A stretch of 10,541 bases of DNA from Clostridiales bacterium (GCA_004556165.1 SFIR01000036.1:1-10541); one strand, 5' to 3'. Positions 1 through 6,505 are shown, counted from the first letter of the stretch. Made by a program: numbers and translations. The notes: a model not told the origin generated them from the sequence alone.

Positions 1-54
1 GTTGCGGAGGATATCCTCCGTGCGGCGTATAATGCCCTTTGCGTCCATTAGCAT
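1..54 (-). CDS. 5' end of an unrecognised gene following mnmE (partial)
   Basis: Only the first 18 codons are present; they read MLMDAKGIIRRTEDILRN and run off the left edge. An AAGGAG ribosome binding site at 65-70 lies 10 nt before the ATG at 52-54. A second in-frame ATG two codons later (46-48) is a possible start but is 16 nt from that site. The gene begins 39 nt after the mnmE stop with no terminator between, so it is probably co-transcribed with mnmE. The start does not resemble MnmG (which opens with a Rossmann GAGHAG motif) or RsmG, the usual next genes in Firmicutes. The product cannot be named from 18 residues. Confidence 0.6.
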   Translation of the reverse strand, partial: MLMDAKGIIRRTEDILRN

Positions 55-93
55 ATGCTGATTGCTCCTTATCGTTTTATCTTATTTCAAATA

Positions 94-1449
94 TTATTTC
101 CCTACGCAGAAGCGTGAAAAAATCCCGTCTATCACTTCTTCGCCCGCAGTCCTTCCGGTTATCTCTCCGAGGAATTCAAGAGCGGAACCGAGCGCGAGCG
201 CTTTCAGGTCGGTCGTCGGCGCGGCAAGTGCATCCTCAAGCTCCTTTTTCGCCTTCATCAGGCAGCATATATGCCTTTCATTGGTGACGAGTGCGCCGCT
301 CGATTCGCCGGAGGATATGCTTTCCGCAATCTTTTCCGTGAGCTTTCCAAGCCCCTCGCCCGTTTCGCAGCTTATGACGAGCAGCCTTTCCTCGGGTACG
401 AATTTGAGGAGGGTATTTTTCACCTTCTCAATATTCTCACCGCATATATCGGATTTATTTACAGCATAGAGCGTATTTGTTCCGTCCGAACCGAGCTCAG
501 CTATTTCGTAACTGCTCGGAATTTCCGTACCGTCAAACATTTTTATCACAAGCTCGGCGGTCTCGGCTTCATGCCTTGCACGTTCTATGCCCATCCTTTC
601 GACCGTATCGCTGCTCTCGTGAAGGCCTGCGGTATCAATAAGGCGCACGGGACAGCCGGCGATATCGAGCTTTTCCTCGATAGTATCACGGGTCGTGCCG
701 GCAATATCGGTAACTATCGCGCGGTTCGTACCCGTCAGCGCGTTCATGAGGCTGGATTTGCCGGCGTTCGGTCTGCCGATTATAACGACCTTTGCGCCCT
801 CACGGAGTATTCTTCCTTTTTTACCGCTCGATATAAGCTTTTCGAGCTCCCGAACGCAGACCCGGAGGACTGCTTCGGAATCCGAAAGCACCTCATCCTC
901 CATCTCATCGGGATAGTCCATGGCAGCGGCAAGCTCGCTCGCAGACGCGATGAGCTTTTCTTCGATAACGGCTATCCTGCCGCTGAGCCCACCGTTAAGC
1001 TGGTCGAGCGCGGCATCCGCGCTCCTGTCGGTATCGGAATTTATGAGGTCCATGACTGCGTCGGCCTGCACAAGGTCCATCTTGCCGTTCAGGAATGCAC
1101 GCTTAGTGAATTCACCCGGGTCGGCAAGCCTTAGCCCGAGATTCTCCAGCAGCTCGGTAATTTCGCGCGCAACGGCATAGGAGCCGTGGAGATTCAGCTC
1201 GAACATATCCTCTCCCGTGTATGAATTCGGCGCAGGGAAATACACAGCCATTGCATTATCAAGATCGCGCACGGGAGCCGAAACGGTATGGATTTTCCCG
1301 TAATTGAGCATGCGCGGCGCAATCCTGCCGCTGAATATCGCCTTCAGCACGGAATAACACTCGCTTCCGCTTGCTCGCAATATACTAATCGCACCGCCCA
1401 CGGGCGTGGACAGTGCGAATATCGTATCTTTTACATCTGAGTACCGCAT
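94..1449 (-). CDS. mnmE: tRNA uridine-5-carboxymethylaminomethyl modification GTPase MnmE
   Basis: MnmE, with MnmG, installs the (carboxymethyl)aminomethyl group on the wobble uridine of certain tRNAs; it is a cytoplasmic, potassium-dependent GTPase. The 451-residue product matches the usual family length of about 450-460. The N-terminal tetrahydrofolate-binding domain starts with DTIFALSTPVGGAISILRASG. The G domain carries the P-loop GRPNAGKSS (near residue 224), switch motif GTTRDTIEE, DTAG, and NKSD for guanine recognition. The C-terminus ends FCVGK, matching the conserved C-(I/V)-G-K tail whose cysteine is catalytically important. I chose the ATG at 1447-1449 because an upstream in-frame ATG (1500) would add 17 residues overlapping jag, whereas this one follows the jag stop by 1 nt (TGAGATG), suggesting translational coupling. 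It is the last recognised gene of the rpmH-mnmE block. mnmG does not appear to follow directly. Confidence 0.97.
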   Translation of the reverse strand: MRYSDVKDTIFALSTPVGGAISILRASGSECYSVLKAIFSGRIAPRMLNYGKIHTVSAPVRDLDNAMAVYFPAPNSYTGEDMFELNLHGSYAVAREITELLENLGLRLADPGEFTKRAFLNGKMDLVQADAVMDLINSDTDRSADAALDQLNGGLSGRIAVIEEKLIASASELAAAMDYPDEMEDEVLSDSEAVLRVCVRELEKLISSGKKGRILREGAKVVIIGRPNAGKSSLMNALTGTNRAIVTDIAGTTRDTIEEKLDIAGCPVRLIDTAGLHESSDTVERMGIERARHEAETAELVIKMFDGTEIPSSYEIAELGSDGTNTLYAVNKSDICGENIEKVKNTLLKFVPEERLLVISCETGEGLGKLTEKIAESISSGESSGALVTNERHICCLMKAKKELEDALAAPTTDLKALALGSALEFLGEITGRTAGEEVIDGIFSRFCVGK

Positions 1450-1450
1450 C

Positions 1451-2704
1451 TCATTCCGCGTCCGTTGCGGCAAACGCTGCTGCCTCGCGGTTCTCGGCAT
1501 TGCGGCTATCGTACCTGCGCTTATTTTCGGGATGGCGGCTATTATAGCTGCGGTTTCTGCGCTTGGGTGTCACAACAACACGGCGGTTAGGCTCTTCGCC
1601 CTCGCTGTGAGTGGCAACATAGGGGTTGTTCTGGAGAGTTGAGTGCAGTATCCTGCGCTCATAGGGGTTCATGGGTTCGAGAACACGGGCTCTTCCCGTA
1701 TTCTTGACCTGCTGCGCAACGCGCTTTGCGAGCTTAACGAGGGTCTCCTCGCGCTTTTCGCGGTAATCCTCGGTATTGATGGTTATACGGGTATAGCCGT
1801 CCTCCTTGCGGTTGCGGTTGATGACGAGCGAAGTCAGGTACTGGATGGCATCAAGGGTCTCACCCCTGTGACCGATCAGTATGCCCATGCTGCCGGAATC
1901 AATGCGGAGGCGGATTACGCCCTCTTCCTTGGCTGCGAGCACCTTGCCGTCGATATTCATAGCTGCAAGAAGCCCCGTTACGAATTCAGCGGCAGGGTTA
2001 TCCTTTGCATCCTCTTCGGAATAATTGACCTCGCATTCGGGCTGCATGATGCTGCGCTCGGGCTTTGCCTCGGGTTCTTCGCGGCGCATGCTCTTCCTGC
2101 GCTCGTTCTTGGGATAGCTGTTTGCCTCCTCCTCATCGGCAACCCTCTCTGCATTGCGGACGATGTCGGAAAGGGGACGGGCTTGTGCGGCAAAATCATC
2201 CGTCTTATCTGTTTTATCAAGGCTGACCGCAGGAGCGTGACCGTTCAGGAAGGTGGCTTCGCCGATGGAATTATCCTCTTCAAGGGTCTCCGGCTCGGTA
2301 TCTCCGCCCTGGGCTGCGATCATCTCGTCTATATTGCGGTAGATTTTTTTCTTTTCGGGACGGCGGCGTTCCGGACGGACGGATTCGGTCTTTTCCTTCA
2401 CGGGCTGTTCGCTCATCCTTGTGCGGTTCTCACGGAAGCTATCGCTGCGGCGGTCACGAGAGCCTTCATTACGGCGGCTGTCGCGCCTTTCACGGCGTTC
2501 CGCTTCAAAATCCGGGAGCACAATCTCTTCGGCAGGCTTTTCGGTCAGGCGAACCTTTGCCGCCTTTGCGCCGATGCCGAGGATTCCCTTGCTCTCTGTC
2601 TGAAGAATTTCAATATTAACTTCATCAATTGAAATGCCAAGCTGCTGCAGCCCTGCAAAAATGGCTGCGTCAACGGATTTTCCCGTTGCTTCTATTGAAC
2701 GCAT
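1451..2704 (-). CDS. jag: RNA-binding protein Jag/KhpB (Jag_N-KH-R3H), long linker
   Basis: Jag (KhpB; 'SpoIIIJ-associated') is a cytoplasmic RNA-binding protein linked to cell elongation and division in Gram-positive bacteria and usually encoded beside yidC. The 417-residue product has the Jag_N domain at residues 1-54 (MRSIEATGKSVDAAI start, then KGILGIG). A KH domain near 235-310 has the GxxG loop as GHRGETLDAI. An R3H domain near 340-385 shows the defining Arg-x3-His as RRILH, followed by SEGEEPNRRVVV. Between Jag_N and KH lies a highly charged linker of about 170 residues rich in Glu, Arg, Lys and Asp, and the C-terminus is an Asn/Arg-rich tail. This makes it about twice the length of the roughly 200-residue Bacillus protein. 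The start has AAAGGA 5 nt upstream. Its stop lies 1 nt before mnmE, and 55 nt separate it from yidC. Confidence 0.95.
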   Translation of the reverse strand: MRSIEATGKSVDAAIFAGLQQLGISIDEVNIEILQTESKGILGIGAKAAKVRLTEKPAEEIVLPDFEAERRERRDSRRNEGSRDRRSDSFRENRTRMSEQPVKEKTESVRPERRRPEKKKIYRNIDEMIAAQGGDTEPETLEEDNSIGEATFLNGHAPAVSLDKTDKTDDFAAQARPLSDIVRNAERVADEEEANSYPKNERRKSMRREEPEAKPERSIMQPECEVNYSEEDAKDNPAAEFVTGLLAAMNIDGKVLAAKEEGVIRLRIDSGSMGILIGHRGETLDAIQYLTSLVINRNRKEDGYTRITINTEDYREKREETLVKLAKRVAQQVKNTGRARVLEPMNPYERRILHSTLQNNPYVATHSEGEEPNRRVVVTPKRRNRSYNSRHPENKRRYDSRNAENREAAAFAATDAE

Positions 2705-2759
2705 AATTTATCCTTTCAATACTATGTAATATGATTCCGCTTCGGGTCATGAAGGCAGC

Positions 2760-3881
2760 TTATCTTCTGCGGTTCTTAGTCTCTTTGGGAATGGGCTTGA
2801 CCTCGATAACGGTTTTGTCCTTGCTCATAATATAGGAGATGATCAGTGTGGACAGGAGCTGGAATACGCTCGAAGCCACCCAGTAAAGTGCAAATGCGGC
2901 GCCCTCTGTCAAACAGAATACGAAGCTCATTATCGGGAAGATCCAGAGCATGAACTTCATGGACTTCTCCTGCTGGGAATTCGATGATTGCTGATCCTTA
3001 TTAAGCTTTGTGGGCAGCCATGCAGCGAGGAACTGGAACACTGCTGCAAGTACCGGCAGGATGAACATACCGTTGGTGTAGCCGGTATCGTACCTCGACA
3101 TCAGCTCGGTATAGATTTCATCCGCTGTTTTGCCGTCTCCGTTCGCAGTCAGCCCTTCGGGGAGCATATTCATGCTTTCTTTTCCGAATTCACCGGATAC
3201 AAGGCCCCTGTTTTTGAGGGTCTCCCAGATGTCCTCTGCGGCAACCTTGTTGCCGTCAAGATCGGTATAGCCCTTATTAAAGACTACAAGGCCCTGCAAA
3301 TCCGTCTCGCTTGAACAGCTGCAGCTGCAGCTGCCGCCCTTCCTCGGAGTACGGCTGCGGATCTTCGCCGGATCTGCGCAGACATCGGAAAAGCTATCCG
3401 GCTGCCAGATATTGGTGATCCATAGGAATCGGTAGCTTTCAAAGGTTCTCTCGGCAAGATCGGAGCTTTCGCCCGCTGCTTCGGCCTCCTCGCATACGAC
3501 GGTTTCATACAGCAAAATGACATCGCGCTCATAGCTCCAATAGCGGAAAGCGGAGAGGAAGCAGAAGAAAAGGGGCAGGGTGATGAGCATGGGGAGACAG
3601 CCGGCGAGCATATTGACGCCGTTTGCCTTCATGAGCTTTCGCTGTTCCTCGTTCAGCTTCTGCGGATTATTTTCATACTTCTTCTGGAGCTTTTCGAGCT
3701 CGGGCTGAATCGCCTGCTGTTTTTTCTGAGTCTTACGGTTCTTTATATCGGGGTAGATCTGCAGCAACCTCAAAAAGAGGGTCGTCAAAAGAATTGCGCC
3801 TACATAGCTGTTGCCGAGAACGCTGGTAAGCCACCTCAGTAGGCTGAAAAACCATTGTGTGAGGAAAAAGCCGTCGATCAT
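2760..3881 (-). CDS. yidC: YidC/Oxa1-family membrane protein insertase, enlarged outer loop
   Basis: YidC inserts and folds membrane proteins, alone or with SecYEG. The 373-residue product shows five hydrophobic segments (about 5-22, 26-44, 92-113, 270-290, 310-352 as two). Arg38 sits in the first core helix at the position of the essential substrate-contacting arginine of Gram-positive YidC. The cytoplasmic hairpin follows (KKQQAIQPELEKLQKKYENN), then FLWITNIWQPD at 152-162, matching the conserved FLWI..L..PD segment, and FILPVLAAV in the third core helix. The C-terminus is basic (KNRRR), as expected for ribosome contact. No lipobox cysteine is visible at the N-terminus, unlike SpoIIIJ. Odd: about 100 extra residues (165-268) are inserted in the predicted outer loop between core helices 2 and 3, including GGSCSCSCSS at 182-191. 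AAAGGAA lies upstream of the ATG. It follows yidD by 69 nt. Confidence 0.95.
   Translation of the reverse strand: MIDGFFLTQWFFSLLRWLTSVLGNSYVGAILLTTLFLRLLQIYPDIKNRKTQKKQQAIQPELEKLQKKYENNPQKLNEEQRKLMKANGVNMLAGCLPMLITLPLFFCFLSAFRYWSYERDVILLYETVVCEEAEAAGESSDLAERTFESYRFLWITNIWQPDSFSDVCADPAKIRSRTPRKGGSCSCSCSSETDLQGLVVFNKGYTDLDGNKVAAEDIWETLKNRGLVSGEFGKESMNMLPEGLTANGDGKTADEIYTELMSRYDTGYTNGMFILPVLAAVFQFLAAWLPTKLNKDQQSSNSQQEKSMKFMLWIFPIMSFVFCLTEGAAFALYWVASSVFQLLSTLIISYIMSKDKTVIEVKPIPKETKNRRR
3316..3333 (-). repeat. Three tandem copies of a palindromic hexamer inside yidC
   Basis: The hexamer cagctg occurs three times head to tail, giving an 18-bp stretch that is its own reverse complement. It encodes the alternating Ser-Cys run of the YidC outer-loop insertion. 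Such a short perfect repeat is prone to copy-number slippage; each unit adds or removes two residues without breaking the frame. Confidence 0.85.
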
Positions 3882-3950
3882 ATAATTCCTTTCCCGAAAA
3901 GGAGCACCGCATGAAATTGGGTCGTCTGCCGCCTTGCAGCCTTTACCGGT

Positions 3951-4247
3951 TTATCCTTTATTTCCTTTGTTGTGATTGGTTTTCTTCGGCGGTACGGGGT
4001 CGTATCCACCCTTTACGAACGGATTGCAGCGCAGTATGCGCCACGCGGCATACAGAGAACCTTTGACAAAGCCGTGTATTTTTATTGCCTCGCGTGCGTA
4101 CTGCGAGCAGGTTGGAGTAAATCTGCAGTTCGCCCCGAGGGACGGAGAAATGCTTTTTTGATAGAAAAGTATCAGCCTGTCGGCCAGTCGTGCAGGGAGG
4201 CTCATCCCCTTTTCGGGCGTGCTCTCCGTATTCTCCGCTTCTTTCAT
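3951..4247 (-). CDS. yidD: Membrane protein insertion efficiency factor YidD
   Basis: YidD is a small, membrane-associated protein that helps YidC-dependent insertion and is almost always encoded between rnpA and yidC. The 98-residue product contains the complete family signature: LILFYQKSISPSLG, then CRFTPTCSQYA with Cys41 and Cys47, then HGFVKGS, and ILRCNPF with Cys74, then GGYDPVP. An amphipathic N-terminal helix (about 18-32) would mediate membrane association. I chose the ATG at 4245-4247 because it overlaps the rnpA stop by 4 nt (ATGA), a standard coupling arrangement. An internal ATG at residue 15 (4203-4205), preceded by AAAAGGGG but at almost zero spacing, would give an 84-residue protein nearer the usual family N-terminus. 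The choice between the two is uncertain. Confidence 0.94.
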   Translation of the reverse strand: MKEAENTESTPEKGMSLPARLADRLILFYQKSISPSLGANCRFTPTCSQYAREAIKIHGFVKGSLYAAWRILRCNPFVKGGYDPVPPKKTNHNKGNKG

Positions 4248-4711
4248 TCTTCGGCACCGGCTTTATCGTGATTATCCGTCCGTACTTCCTCTCCGTTCTC
4301 TTCGCCGTGAAAACGGAGGGACCCATCCGCTTGACTGTCCTTGCAGGTATTTTCGGGCTTATGTTCGCCCGCTGCCTGCACAATCAGATTTGCTTTTCTC
4401 GCCATATATCGCATGCCGGATGCTATTGCCGGCAATTTATCTGTAAGGATGGGCATTTTTGCGATTATGACTATTTTGTAACCTCTCTTCAAATCGGGAA
4501 TAAGGGGGGTCACTGCCTCCCTCAATCTGCGCTTTATACGGTTACGGGTCACTGCGTTGCCGAGCTTCTTGCTGACGGAGAAGCCTATCTTTATTTCATC
4601 CTGCTTCCCCTTCGCATAGATAAGCACCATGCTCTTAGTGCCGACGGACCTCCCGGCACGGTAAGCATAGCGGAACTCCTTGTTTCGTTTGAGAGAATAG
4701 CAACGCTTCAA
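4244..4711 (-). CDS. rnpA: Ribonuclease P protein component, TTG start, extended C-terminus
   Basis: RnpA is the protein subunit of RNase P, which binds the catalytic RNA and helps cleave the 5' leader from precursor tRNA. The product has the expected SLKRNKEFRYAYRAGRS N-terminus, the aromatic/basic core, and the RNR signature as KKLGNAVTRNRIKRRLRE (residues 48-65), then GYKIVIIAKM. The start is TTG at 4709-4711 with AAGGA only 3 nt upstream; no ATG is available close to the family N-terminus. Length is 155 residues, compared with about 110-120 for most bacterial RnpA. Residues from about 112 on form a hydrophilic, acidic tail (HGEENGEEVRTD near 135-146) unlike the basic core. The tail's last bases overlap yidD. 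It lies 153 nt after rpmH. Confidence 0.95.
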   Translation of the reverse strand: MKRCYSLKRNKEFRYAYRAGRSVGTKSMVLIYAKGKQDEIKIGFSVSKKLGNAVTRNRIKRRLREAVTPLIPDLKRGYKIVIIAKMPILTDKLPAIASGMRYMARKANLIVQAAGEHKPENTCKDSQADGSLRFHGEENGEEVRTDNHDKAGAEE

Positions 4712-4799
4712 ATATCCTTGCGGTCCTGACCGCTGCCGCCTTCATTTTCCCGGATTGCGGAGCTTGCGGCTTCAGTTCGCACCGGGGCTTTGCTGCCGG

Positions 4800-4844
4800 A
4801 AAAAACTCCCGGGGAGCTGCGGTACGCGGAAAACGCTCCGCAGC
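4800..4844 (-). terminator. Possible attenuator between rpmH and rnpA
   Basis: On the minus strand a 7-bp stem GCTGCGG/CCGCAGC (4838-4844 with 4816-4822, 15-nt loop) is followed by a short CTCC-CGG-GGAG hairpin (4806-4816) and six T residues (4800-4805). This GC-rich structure then T-run arrangement resembles a partial intrinsic terminator. It would let rpmH be transcribed more than rnpA; attenuation between these genes is known in other bacteria. The stems are short, so strength is uncertain. Confidence 0.4.
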
Positions 4845-4864
4845 CGCCCACGAATTAAACTGCT

Positions 4865-4999
4865 TTACGCGGAGATTTTTTTCCTGCCCTTAAGCCTTCT
4901 GCGAGCAAGAACGTTGCGGCCGTTCTTGGTGCTCATGCGCTTACGGAAGCCATGAACCTGTTTCCTCTGCCTTACCTTGGGCTGATAAGTCATTTTCAT
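4865..4999 (-). CDS. rpmH: 50S ribosomal protein L34
   Basis: L34 is a small basic protein of the large ribosomal subunit. The 44-codon reading frame gives a product that starts MKMTYQPKVRQRKQVHGF and continues RKRMSTKNGRNVLARRRLKGRKKISA. This is the canonical L34 pattern (T-Q-P-K/N, HGFRxRM, GRxVLxxRRxKGRxxLS/A), and the length matches the usual 44-46. An AAGAGGT site lies about 9 nt before the ATG at 4997-4999. A second in-frame ATG two codons later is less well spaced. It is the first gene of the block and has its own strong promoter at 5090-5119. Confidence 0.97.
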   Translation of the reverse strand: MKMTYQPKVRQRKQVHGFRKRMSTKNGRNVLARRRLKGRKKISA

Positions 5000-5089
5000 G
5001 ATGCAGTACCTCTTTCTTTATTACTATCCGTCATGGAATTACGCTTTCGCCTTCGCGAGGGCATAAATCCCATAGTGTCACAAGTAGTT

Positions 5090-5119
5090 ATTATAGTCCG
5101 AATTTGTGCCCGTTGTCAA
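5090..5119 (-). promoter_or_regulatory. Sigma-A-type promoter of the rpmH block
   Basis: Read on the minus strand, a perfect -35 TTGACA (5114-5119) and a perfect -10 TATAAT (5090-5095) are separated by 18 bp. Predicted transcription start is near 5083, giving a leader of about 84 nt before the rpmH ATG. Both boxes match consensus exactly, as expected for a ribosomal protein gene. Confidence 0.88.
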
Positions 5120-5187
5120 GCACGGATTTGGTTTTGTTTGCTTTTTTTGCCCATTTAGGTAAAAATATATCTCAAAAACAGAAAATA

Positions 5188-5434
5188 CGGCCCGTTAGCC
5201 GGGTGGCCGTAAGACAGTAAAACATGAAAGGCGTGACCATGAAGGTCACGCCTTTTACACGATGGGATAGCCGCAAAGCGGCGCAAGGGATACCAGCCCT
5301 TGTGTGGAACATAGTGGCGTAAATCGCTCCGGACATTTACAAGCACCGGAGGATTCTTCCTTAAAGAGCGCACATACGGGGCGAACAGTATAGAAGTGCG
5401 CCCTTGTATCTGTTTGACAAACCGGAAGTTGTCA
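5188..5434. repeat. Array of consecutive inverted repeats (structured RNA or DNA candidate)
   Basis: Seven potential hairpins follow one another in about 250 bp. They are: CGGCCCG with its partner at 5188-5209; AAAGGCGTGACC/GGTCACGCCTTT (5227-5238/5244-5255); GCCGC-AAA-GCGGC (5270-5282); CAAGGG/CCCTTG (5284-5289/5297-5302); CTCCGG/CCGGAG (5327-5332/5346-5351); GCGCAC/GTGCGC (5368-5373/5396-5401), with ATAC/GTAT nested inside (5374-5377/5388-5391); and TGACAA/TTGTCA (5415-5420/5429-5434). Such a run of stems is unlike ordinary spacer. Possible meanings are a structured non-coding RNA, the transfer origin or end of an integrative element, or the 3' region of the GNAT transcript. I cannot assign it to a known family. 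Confidence 0.6.
5227..5256. terminator. Strong 12-bp hairpin, possible bidirectional terminator
   Basis: A perfect 12-bp stem (AAAGGCGTGACC with GGTCACGCCTTT) encloses a 5-nt ATGAA loop. On the plus strand it ends in TTTT; on the minus strand the hairpin is followed by CATGTTTT, so it could also end transcription coming from the GNAT gene before the rpmH promoter. The T-tracts are short. Confidence 0.5.
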
Positions 5435-5436
5435 GT

Positions 5437-5889
5437 TTAAAAAATATCAATCCAAATGCCAATATCTCTCATTTCGGAATTAGGTACTTTCTTATAAAAG
5501 CGTTGAGATTCTTCATTTGAAGCAGTTAAAGCAATGAGTGTTTCAATACCTAATTCTTTAAGTTGCTTTCTTAATTCTTCTAACAGCGTCTGTGCGACAC
5601 CTTTATGCCGGTAGCTTTTCATGACACAGATCCAGTCCAGATATGCCTTAGTAGAGCCGTCAAAGTGGCTGCATATCATGGTAGAGTCAATCCTGCCCAC
5701 GACCTTCCCATTCATATAGGCAAGCAGCGACAGAGAATTTGCAAAGGCGGGATTTTCAAAACTTGCAGTCACATCGGCTATGTACTTTTCATCAATCTCC
5801 CAGCCCCAGAAGTTTTCTTCTGCGCGCAAATCACGCTCAAACTGTAAAACATCTAAGATTCGTTCTTTTGTGTAGTGTTTGATTTCCAT
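5437..5889 (-). CDS. GNAT-family N-acetyltransferase
   Basis: GNAT enzymes move the acetyl group of acetyl-CoA onto an amine; the substrate here is unknown. The 150-residue product has the acetyl-CoA-binding segment YRHKGVAQTLLEEL at 93-106 (the R-x-x-G-x-G/A motif of the family, here R-H-K-G-V-A). It is preceded by the beta strand AYLDWICVM and followed by IETLIALTASNEESQRFYKK (115-134), which matches the closing strand and the N-x-x-x-x-x-F-Y segment. I chose the ATG at 5887-5889 because GGAG lies 9 nt upstream; a longer frame opens at 5958 but lies deeper in the previous gene. The start region overlaps the ParB-like gene by 53 nt in another frame, so the two are translationally linked. Codon use looks more AT-rich than the rpmH block, which suggests acquisition. 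Confidence 0.85.
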   Translation of the reverse strand: MEIKHYTKERILDVLQFERDLRAEENFWGWEIDEKYIADVTASFENPAFANSLSLLAYMNGKVVGRIDSTMICSHFDGSTKAYLDWICVMKSYRHKGVAQTLLEELRKQLKELGIETLIALTASNEESQRFYKKVPNSEMRDIGIWIDIF

Positions 5890-6505
5890 TCGATTCAACT
5901 CCATCACCTGCGAAGAAATCATCACAGAAGCGATTCCATTTTTCCTCATATTCAGCATGACTGACTAAGGTCATATCATTGGGGGCATAGATTCCACGCT
6001 TCTGTGCCTCAGATACAAACTTATATACCCAGTCATCAGAGGGCTCTACTACTGCCCGGACGCATTCCCAACCTTTCATTACCGCATAGTATAACCGGGT
6101 ATGTCCATCCAGCGAAATAAAACGATCCTCGTTTGGAAGCACCTGAATGATGATATCCTGCGGTTTGTGAATGAAGGAGCTGATAGCCGCTATCTTATCT
6201 TCATCCACGAAAAACTGCGACGGCTGAATTTGATCTAAGCGTAGCGTCAATAACTGCACCTGTGGATACTCCTTGACGATCTTCCCATTTCTGTTATAGA
6301 ACCGTGTAATATGCGGGGTATAGAAGCGAAACTCTTCCACGACCGCTGTATACACAGTTTGGTTTTCTCCGCGGATTATTGCTTCATAATCAGAAATGAT
6401 CTCCACTTCATAAGGCCTTCCTTCTGCTAAAAAGCAACCATGCTGATGCAGAACGGTTTGAGAAAAGCGGTTATCCTCATATGTGTTTATCCGCTGTATT
6501 TCCAT
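5837..6505 (-). CDS. ParB-like-domain protein of unknown function
   Basis: The central part resembles the ParB/sulfiredoxin fold. LRLDQIQPSQFFVDEDKI (88-105) matches the opening strand and 'I.PS.' segment, and ISLDGHTRLYYAVMKGW (130-146) matches the loop that binds a nucleotide phosphate (G-E/H-x-R in ParB). The N-terminal 85 residues (HGCFL, YEVEIISDYEAIIRG, FRFYTPHITRFYN) and the C-terminal AEYEEKWNRFCDDFFA are not recognised. There is no helix-turn-helix or dimerisation domain of a true ParB, and no parA neighbour, so plasmid or chromosome partition is unlikely. A role as a ParB-fold nucleotide-binding enzyme is conjecture. I chose the ATG at 6503-6505; an ATG at 6518-6520 would add five residues but GAGGG abuts it. 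The last ~17 codons overlap the GNAT gene and read like a frame extension (GDGVESNGNQTLHKR). Confidence 0.75.
   Translation of the reverse strand: MEIQRINTYEDNRFSQTVLHQHGCFLAEGRPYEVEIISDYEAIIRGENQTVYTAVVEEFRFYTPHITRFYNRNGKIVKEYPQVQLLTLRLDQIQPSQFFVDEDKIAAISSFIHKPQDIIIQVLPNEDRFISLDGHTRLYYAVMKGWECVRAVVEPSDDWVYKFVSEAQKRGIYAPNDMTLVSHAEYEEKWNRFCDDFFAGDGVESNGNQTLHKRTNLRCFTV

Larger units (their letters stand above)
5120..5436. other. Gene-free stretch between the rpmH promoter and the GNAT gene
   Basis: I see no convincing coding sequence here; a 72-codon minus-strand frame (5155-5373) has no ribosome binding site and no family resemblance. In most Firmicutes this side of rpmH carries the origin and divergent dnaA, but I find no dnaA frame and no TTATCCACA-type box cluster. 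The stretch is dominated by inverted repeats from 5188 to 5434, described separately. Confidence 0.7.

Noticed and set aside
271..1134. A 287-codon plus-strand open frame opposite mnmE
   Set aside because: It is antisense to well-supported MnmE motifs and shows no recognisable domain.
1643..2632. A 329-codon plus-strand open frame opposite jag
   Set aside because: It lies wholly within jag, has no family motifs or ribosome binding site, and its composition (Leu, Gly, Ala, Ile rich) is what the antisense of a charged, GC-rich gene gives.
5155..5373. A 72-codon minus-strand frame in the hairpin array
   Set aside because: It has no ribosome binding site, and its sequence is explained by the inverted repeats; no protein family is recognised.
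5837..6505. ParB-like gene as a plasmid partition gene
   Set aside because: No parA, no parS-like repeated sites and no DNA-binding helix-turn-helix in the protein.
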